NCBI GenBank assembly: GCA_036377075.1
Contig: DASUZB010000212.1
Coordinates: 1-10,862 of the forward strand
Origin: DASUZB01 sp036377075
Lineage (GTDB): Bacteria; Actinomycetota; CALGFH01
Direction of reading: 5' to 3'
Length of the DNA: 10,862 nt
In this document: positions 6,176-10,862 of the stretch, piece after piece
How the letters are laid out: every line of letters starts with the position of its first letter
Numbering within the stretch: the stretch's first letter is position 1
Made by a program: the position numbers and the translations under genes
Notes under the pieces: generated by a model
Databases searched by the model: none
What the model was told of the DNA's origin: nothing
What the model saw: only the letters and a program-made list of their open reading frames with translations

Positions 6176-8082
6176 ACGAAGGGCACGTCCGGCTGGGCGC
6201 CCGCCGCCCCTGGAGGTGCCCGATGGACGGCGAGCCAGAGATCCGAGAGCGAGACCTCGCCTTCCCGCAGGTCGGCGATCTCCAGATCGCCGGCGAGGAT
6301 GGACTCGGCACGCCCGGCGTCACCATGGAGCACGGCGGCCCGCGCCTCCAGCAATCGGAACCTCCCGGCGAACGACGACGGCGGCGCCGTCTGCGCGAGC
6401 GCGATCGCCTCCGGGAGGCGGTCCGCCGCGATCAGCGCCTCGATCGCCTCGACCCGGAGCTGCGGGAGGTCGGGCATCAGGTCCAGCGCCCGCAGGTACT
6501 GCTCGGCCGACCGCCCGGGCGCTCCCGTCAGGCCGCTCGCGGCCGCGAGGTTGCGCAACGCGAGCCAGGAGGCCGGCTCCAGCGCGCACGCCGCCCGCCA
6601 GGCTTCGACGGCGGCCTCCCGATGGCCCGCGTTCCACCGGACGACCCCCCGGTGCAGCATCGATGCGGCCGAGTCGGCCGCCCCTTCGAGCAGGCCGGAC
6701 CAGGACCGGCCGACCACATAGGAGCGCGGCGTCCCGGGCGGCGGCGCGCCCGTTTCCAGCAGAGTGACCCACGGCTCCTGGTCGTCCCCGAGGCTGGACC
6801 GGGGGAACAGGCGGTCGATCACGGGCGAGGGCGGCTCCCGCGCCACCTCACGCCGAAGCGACTCCAGCGCTCCCCATCCCGAGCCGGCGTGCACCCGCTC
6901 ACCTTGCCGGTCGTCGTCGGCCCGTGCGCCCCCACCGAGCACGGACTCGGCCTGCGCCTCGGCGACCGCCGGCTCCAGGCACCCGACCGCGTCGGCCCAC
7001 TCCCCGTGGACCGCGTCCGCGGGGACCGAGACCGGTCCGTAGACCTCGGTCCACGACCAGCTGGCTCCTGGGCCGAGCGGAACGTGCTCGAGCTGGGTCC
7101 TGGTCAGGCCGCCCTGGATCTCGAAGTAGGACTCGGTGGCACCGGTGAGGAACTCCTGCCAGCGACGCCCGCCAGGACGGTTTCCCCAGCTGAACAGCTT
7201 CCGCCCATGGAGCCGTGCGGAGGACACCTGCAGCAGCCCGACGCCGGCCGCGTCGACCGCCGCGATCCAGGGAAGCCTCCCTGGGTCCAGCTCGAAGAAG
7301 TGGTCGGCGGTCCGCGTCGCCGCAAGCGGATAGGTGAGGTCTGGCCCCGCGGGCCCCGGCACGGGAACGCGACGGAGCCGTCGCGCGTAGGTGAACTCCA
7401 ACGCCGAGCGGCTGGGGACCACGACCCGGGTGCCGGGGGAGCTGGCGACCGCCACGTTCGACCACCAGTAGACCGGCACGGCGTGGGCATTGGGGTTGGT
7501 CACCTTGATGTCGACCGCAAGGCGGCGCGACCTGGCTCCCAGCCTGAAGTCCACCTGGTAGACGAGCTCACGCATACGCTCCCACTCGTAGATGCGAAGG
7601 CCTGGAGTGCCATCGGGGAACCCGAGGGAAGCCGCATGGACAGGCGAGCACGTCAATGCCGTATGCCCCGTGGTCCCCAGATTCCACTCGACTCCGCCCG
7701 GGAACCAGGCATTTCGCAATCCGAGGTTGCCAAGCTGGATCCGGTCGTTGTTGTAGAGAAGCTCTCGACCGCCGACCTTGTCCTCCAGGGACCAGAGCCG
7801 GCCACCAAGGTCGAGAAGGACCATCGCACGCAGGTAGCTGTTCTCCAGGATCGCCACGGTGGTCTCTTGTGGCACGAGTTCGCGTGCGTAGTCGTCCTGC
7901 AGCCGGTAGGGCAGCACGCTGCTCACGTGTCCGTAACCGATGTTGCGGGCCATCTCCTCGTCCAGCCCTGTGCCGTCGACGTCGTCGTGCAGGTCACCGA
8001 GAAGGCGCAACGGCGGAAGCGGGTTCTCGGACCCTCGCTTTGACATGGCGAAGACGGTTGAGTGGATGTCGAGCGTGGTCAT
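6136..8082 (-). CDS. DUF5107-like protein with C-terminal TPR-like region
   Basis: A 648-residue protein without signal peptide or membrane segment, of the DUF5107/TPR kind found beside carbohydrate genes in actinomycetes. The N-terminal half (about 17-350) is rich in beta-strand-like sequence: ENPLPPL (19-25), RAMVLLDLGGRLWSLED (85-101), NAWFPGGVEWNLGTTGH (124-140), VYWWSNVAV (204-212), HGRKLFSWGN (292-301) and GGLTRTQLEHVPLGPG (324-339). I believe this domain resembles the galactose-mutarotase/glycosidase beta-sandwich, but no reaction can be claimed. Residues about 476-600 form paired Ala/Leu-rich helices typical of TPR repeats. From memory, many relatives are near 1000 residues, so this is a short form. 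The ATG at 8082 has GGAG 2 nt upstream and follows the epimerase gene by 14 nt. Longer upstream readings overlap that gene and lack family sequence. Confidence 0.8.
   Translation of the reverse strand: MTTLDIHSTVFAMSKRGSENPLPPLRLLGDLHDDVDGTGLDEEMARNIGYGHVSSVLPYRLQDDYARELVPQETTVAILENSYLRAMVLLDLGGRLWSLEDKVGGRELLYNNDRIQLGNLGLRNAWFPGGVEWNLGTTGHTALTCSPVHAASLGFPDGTPGLRIYEWERMRELVYQVDFRLGARSRRLAVDIKVTNPNAHAVPVYWWSNVAVASSPGTRVVVPSRSALEFTYARRLRRVPVPGPAGPDLTYPLAATRTADHFFELDPGRLPWIAAVDAAGVGLLQVSSARLHGRKLFSWGNRPGGRRWQEFLTGATESYFEIQGGLTRTQLEHVPLGPGASWSWTEVYGPVSVPADAVHGEWADAVGCLEPAVAEAQAESVLGGGARADDDRQGERVHAGSGWGALESLRREVAREPPSPVIDRLFPRSSLGDDQEPWVTLLETGAPPPGTPRSYVVGRSWSGLLEGAADSAASMLHRGVVRWNAGHREAAVEAWRAACALEPASWLALRNLAAASGLTGAPGRSAEQYLRALDLMPDLPQLRVEAIEALIAADRLPEAIALAQTAPPSSFAGRFRLLEARAAVLHGDAGRAESILAGDLEIADLREGEVSLSDLWLAVHRAPPGAAGAQPDVPFVYDFRLDSGAARP
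6157..6198. terminator. Hairpin at the convergent gene junction, candidate bidirectional terminator
   Basis: CCAGCCGGA (6159-6167) is a perfect 9-base reverse complement of TCCGGCTGG (6188-6196), extendable by a T-G wobble and a G-C pair to 6157/6198. The 20-nt loop holds the aldolase TAG (6173-6175). The hairpin lies where the two facing genes overlap, so it could act on both transcripts. No T-run follows on either side, so it would be a tract-less terminator, a form proposed for high-GC actinomycetes, or simply a 3'-end stabiliser. Confidence 0.5.
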
Positions 8083-8096
8083 CTCTCCGCTGGGAC

Positions 8097-9065
8097 CTAG
8101 AAGTCCTGGCCACCGACATCGACCTGGCCGTCTGCCGCGAGCCAGCCAAGCGACTCGTGCAGGGCGTCCAGCGAGCTGTACCGCGGTGTGTATCCGAGGA
8201 TGTCGCGGGCCCGGTCGATGCTCGCGGCGATGCTGCGGCCGGCGTGGTCGCGGGTAACGCCGGCGTGCTCGGCGCCGACCCGCCGTTCGAACTCCGACCA
8301 GTCGACGAGGTCGAGCAGCGGCTCGCGACCGAACCACCCGGCAACCCCGGCGGCCAGTCCGCGCATCGTCATGGCCTGCTCGGAGACCACGTGGAAGCTC
8401 GACCCGATCGCGGCCGGACGGGTCAGCGCCCGTTCGAAGGCCTGCGCGACGTCGTCGGCGTGGACGTGGTGCAGGACGCCGAGCCCGAGCTGGGGCAGGG
8501 CGAGCGGTTCGCCGGTGGCCAGCCGCCGCCAGACATCTGGGTCCAGGTTGCCGGCAGGGGTGATGACCGGCCAGCCCGGACCGCTGATGTGCCCAGGGTG
8601 CAGCACCACGCTCGGCACCCCGCCCGCGACCGTCTCCCGGTGCAACAGCGCCTCGATCGCCGCCTTGCCCGTGCCGTACTCGCCATACGCGGTGCGCGGC
8701 TCGTCCTCGGTGACCGGCACCCGTGCGGCCGGGCCATGCACCCAGATGGTGCCGCAGTGCACCAGCAGGGGCCGGGTCGGCCGGAGGGCGTCAACCAGTT
8801 GCTGCGCCGACGCCGCACTGAAACAGAGCATGTCCACGACGACGTCGGGACGCAGCTCGGCGATCCGGTCGCCGAACGTCCCGGCCGCGTCCTCGGCCTC
8901 CCGGTCGACGGCGACCCGCTGGACCGACCGCCATTCCGGCGCCGACCGGTACGGCTCGCGCTCGCCCCGGCTCAGCGCCAGGACCTCGTGTCCGCCTCGG
9001 ACCAGGCGCGGGACGAGGTAGGTGCCGACGTGGCCGGTGGCTCCGATGACGAGGACGCGACCCAC
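8097..9065 (-). CDS. NAD-dependent epimerase/dehydratase family protein (extended SDR)
   Basis: A 322-residue cytoplasmic Rossmann-fold protein of the extended short-chain dehydrogenase/reductase type. The NAD(P) loop is G8-A-T-G11-H-V-G14, followed by LSRGERE (31-37), where Arg33 after the second strand may favour NADP. VVDMLCFSA (76-84) and HCGTIWVHG (103-111) give the usual core strands, with Thr106 near the Ser/Thr position. The catalytic pair is Y130-x-x-x-K134. HADDVAQAFERAL is the typical substrate-side helix. It most likely oxidises, reduces or epimerises a sugar or nucleotide-sugar, but the substrate cannot be read. The GTG at 9065 is the first possible start, since an in-frame TAG lies three codons upstream. 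It is probably co-transcribed with the DUF5107-like gene 14 nt downstream. Confidence 0.87.
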   Translation of the reverse strand: MGRVLVIGATGHVGTYLVPRLVRGGHEVLALSRGEREPYRSAPEWRSVQRVAVDREAEDAAGTFGDRIAELRPDVVVDMLCFSAASAQQLVDALRPTRPLLVHCGTIWVHGPAARVPVTEDEPRTAYGEYGTGKAAIEALLHRETVAGGVPSVVLHPGHISGPGWPVITPAGNLDPDVWRRLATGEPLALPQLGLGVLHHVHADDVAQAFERALTRPAAIGSSFHVVSEQAMTMRGLAAGVAGWFGREPLLDLVDWSEFERRVGAEHAGVTRDHAGRSIAASIDRARDILGYTPRYSSLDALHESLGWLAADGQVDVGGQDF

Positions 9066-9077
9066 CTCGCCAGTCTA
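9066..9077 (-). promoter_or_regulatory. Candidate leaderless promoter of the epimerase gene (-10 element)
   Basis: On the minus strand TAGACT (9077-9072) matches the TANNNT -10 element of actinobacterial housekeeping sigma factors. It is followed by six bases (GGCGAG) and then the GTG start. A transcript starting about 7 nt after the -10 would begin at the GTG itself, the layout of leaderless genes. There is no Shine-Dalgarno at a useful distance, which agrees. No clear TTGACA-like -35 is present at 17-18 nt. The match is short and could be chance. Confidence 0.4.
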
Positions 9078-9078
9078 G

Positions 9079-9100
9079 CCGCTGCGCCATGAGACAGCGG
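9079..9100 (-). promoter_or_regulatory. Inverted repeat in the gap between sensor kinase and epimerase genes
   Basis: CCGCTG and CAGCGG (9079-9084 and 9095-9100) form a 6-bp stem with a 10-nt loop. It lies in the 87-nt gap (9066-9152), the only real intergenic space in the window. It sits 53 nt after the kinase stop, immediately upstream of the candidate -10. It could end the kinase transcript or be an operator for the epimerase promoter. The rest of the gap holds a CCAGCTGG palindrome (9113-9120) and a short CATGCCATGCC repeat, neither with an assigned role. Confidence 0.3.
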
Positions 9101-9152
9101 GCCCATGCCATGCCAGCTGGAGTGGTCAGCATCACGCACCCGGAACCCGCGG

Positions 9153-10862
9153 TCACGGTCGGCCCTCCCGCACCGTTTCCAGAGCGATCCTGACCCGCTC
9201 GTACTCCGCGTCGATCCGCGCGATGAGCTCGTCCGCCCCCTCCAGGATTCCCGACCTGGCCAGAGCCTCGAGTCGGCGACTCAGCTCCGAGAAGCTCGTT
9301 GCCCCGAAGGTGGCCCCGTTGGACTTCAGCGTATGCGCCGCCCGTCGGACTTCGTCGGCCTGGCCGTGCTCCATCCCTCGCCTCGCGGCCTCGACCAGCC
9401 GGGGCGCGTCGCTCAAGAACGTGCCGATGAGCGCCGTGAGGAGACCACGGTCATCTCCGATGGTCGCCACGAGGCGCTCCAGCGCCGGCGGATCGAGCAC
9501 CCCGGCGATGGCAGGCTGCCCTTGCGGCTCCCGCTCTGGTGGTACCTGCGCGCCCTCGCCGGACCCGCCCGCCGGAACCGGAGGCTGTGGGGCGACGTTG
9601 GTTCGGCAGCGGCGTAGCGCGGCGGCCAGCTCGTCAACTCGGATCGGCTTGCTGAGGTAGTCGTCCATCCCCGCGGCCAGACAGGCCTCGCGCTCCTCCG
9701 GCATGGCGCTGGCGGTCGCCGCGATGACGTGCGGCCGTCGTCCCTCTGGCCATCGTTGGTGGATGCGGCGGGTGGCCTCCAGCCCGTCCATCGTCGGCAT
9801 CTGCACGTCCATGAGCACGACGTCATAGGGCTCCCGTTCCAGCGCCTGGAGTGCCTCCAGCCCGTTCGCGGCCACCTCGGCCCGATAGCCGAGCTTCTGC
9901 AGCACAAGCAACGCAAGCTGCTGGTTGACGACGTTGTCCTCCGCCACCAGGATCCGCAGGGGCACACGCTCGGCCAGTCGCTCGACCGGCCCCGGCCCTT
10001 CTCGGGACGCCGCACGAACGTCGGCTGGAGTCGCACCGAGGACGTTCATGAGCGTGTCGTACAGCTGTGACGGCTTGATCGGCTTTGTCAGCGAGGCGGC
10101 GAACTCCACACTTCCCCGGACCTCTTCCCGGGATCCGAGCGACGTCAGCAGGAGGAGGGGCAAGGCACGCGCGTCGCGGTGGCGGCCGATCTCCTCTGCC
10201 AGCGTGACGCCGTCCATCTCCGGCATGTGCATGTCGAGGATCGCCAGGTCGAAGGGATCGCCTCGGCGAATCCACTCCAGCGCTTGGGCGGGGGAGGCGG
10301 TGTCGCGCGCCAGCATGCCCCACGATTCCGCCTGCCCGACCAGGATGCGGCGGTTGGTGGCGTTGTCGTCCACGATGAGCACTCGCCGGCCATCGAGCTG
10401 GGGCGGCGGTCCTTGCTGATCGGCGCGGGCAAGGCCGGGAGCCTGTTCGGCCTGGATGGTGAAGTGGAAGGTGGAGCCCTTTCCGACCTCACTCTCCACC
10501 CAGATCGTCCCGCCCATCAGCTCGCACAGCCGCTTGCTGATCGCAAGGCCCAGGCCCGTGCCGCCATACCGGCGGGTCGTCGAGGCGTCGACCTGGCTGA
10601 AGGATTCGAACAGGCGGCTCTGCCGGTCCTTGGGGATGCCGATGCCGCTGTCCCGGACGGAAAAGTGGAGCCTGTGCGATCGCCCGACCTCCTCCTCGCC
10701 CGGCTCGAGCGCCTTCCCGTCCACCGAGAGGACCACCTCGCCCGTGTCAGTGAACTTGATCGCGTTGTTCAGCAGGTTGATCAGGATCTGCCGCAGGCGG
10801 GTGGCATCGCCCACGATCGCGCTCGGCAGCCCCTGATCGAACAGATACGCCAGGTTGAGCCC
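9153..10862 (-). CDS. Hybrid sensor histidine kinase, C-terminal part (HATPase-REC-REC-HPt)
   Basis: The visible 569 residues are the C-terminal part of a BarA/TorS-like phosphorelay kinase; sensor regions and the HisKA dimerisation helix lie beyond the window edge. Numbered from the first visible residue: ATPase N-box NLLNNAIKFT (29-38), G1 box DSGIGIP (71-77), G2 box GGTGLGL (100-106). Receiver 1 has D165/D166, phospho-acceptor D210 in LDMHMPEMDG, T240 and K260. Receiver 2 has E308/D309, D352 in LMDVQMPTMDG, T383 and K405. A Pro/Gly-rich linker follows (about 420-455), then an HPt domain with phospho-His510 in AAHTLKSNG. All key residues are intact, so the relay looks functional. The frame runs open to the window edge; GTG 10814 lies inside the ATPase domain and is not the start. 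No separate response regulator is encoded downstream; the output partner and signal are unknown. Confidence 0.93.
   Translation of the reverse strand, partial: GLNLAYLFDQGLPSAIVGDATRLRQILINLLNNAIKFTDTGEVVLSVDGKALEPGEEEVGRSHRLHFSVRDSGIGIPKDRQSRLFESFSQVDASTTRRYGGTGLGLAISKRLCELMGGTIWVESEVGKGSTFHFTIQAEQAPGLARADQQGPPPQLDGRRVLIVDDNATNRRILVGQAESWGMLARDTASPAQALEWIRRGDPFDLAILDMHMPEMDGVTLAEEIGRHRDARALPLLLLTSLGSREEVRGSVEFAASLTKPIKPSQLYDTLMNVLGATPADVRAASREGPGPVERLAERVPLRILVAEDNVVNQQLALLVLQKLGYRAEVAANGLEALQALEREPYDVVLMDVQMPTMDGLEATRRIHQRWPEGRRPHVIAATASAMPEEREACLAAGMDDYLSKPIRVDELAAALRRCRTNVAPQPPVPAGGSGEGAQVPPEREPQGQPAIAGVLDPPALERLVATIGDDRGLLTALIGTFLSDAPRLVEAARRGMEHGQADEVRRAAHTLKSNGATFGATSFSELSRRLEALARSGILEGADELIARIDAEYERVRIALETVREGRP

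Noticed and set aside
5680..8043. 787-codon open frame on the plus strand covering the aldolase end and all of the DUF5107-like gene
   Set aside because: Arg/Pro/Gly-rich, no recognisable family, no ribosome binding site. It is the antisense shadow of a gene with clear conserved motifs.
7656..9092. 478-codon open frame on the plus strand opposite the epimerase gene
   Set aside because: Same shadow pattern. The minus-strand protein has a full Rossmann signature and YxxxK pair, this one has none.
9113..9120. CCAGCTGG palindrome as an operator
   Set aside because: An 8-base palindrome is expected often by chance at this GC content and it is not repeated elsewhere in the gap.

Overview
The window is very GC-rich, about 70% by eye, and strongly third-position GC biased. 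It has tightly packed, overlapping genes, a GTG start, an apparently leaderless gene and NgcEFG-type sugar transport. This points to a high-GC actinomycete or a close relative among the Actinomycetota. The genus cannot be told from the sequence. No RNA gene, insertion sequence, CRISPR array or phage gene was seen. No stretch longer than about 90 bases lacks a gene.

Plus strand, 1-6175: the 3' part of one sugar-utilisation operon that begins before the window. In order it encodes the end of a solute-binding protein (NgcE-like), two ABC permeases, an AgaS/GlmS-type SIS-domain sugar isomerase/deaminase, a ROK-family sugar kinase, a PfkB/LacC/FruK-type phosphosugar kinase and a class II GatY/KbaY-type aldolase. 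Spacings are 36, 10, 1 and 9 nt, then a 4-nt overlap (ATGA) and a 23-nt overlap. The set fits import of an amino sugar, 6-phosphorylation, deamination/isomerisation to a ketohexose 6-phosphate, a second phosphorylation, and aldol cleavage to triose phosphates. This is the logic of the N-acetylgalactosamine (Aga/tagatose) pathway. A deacetylase (NagA/AgaA) and the ABC ATPase are not in the window. In NgcEFG/DasABC-type systems the ATPase (MsiK) is usually encoded elsewhere.

Minus strand, 10862-6136: three genes run towards the sugar operon. They are the C-terminal part of a large hybrid sensor histidine kinase (ATPase, REC, REC, HPt), an extended-SDR NAD-dependent epimerase/reductase, and a DUF5107-like protein with a C-terminal TPR-like region. 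The last two are 14 nt apart and probably share a transcript from a candidate leaderless promoter at 9066-9077. The DUF5107-like gene and the aldolase gene overlap tail to tail by 40 nt, with a strong hairpin at that junction.

Points most worth a second look: the ROK kinase has no ATG/GTG/TTG start that keeps its phosphate-binding loop and lies in the same frame as the SIS gene, separated only by a TAG; a hairpin follows the binding-protein gene; a possible bidirectional terminator sits in the convergent overlap; and an uncharacterised DUF5107-like/epimerase pair lies beside the sugar operon.
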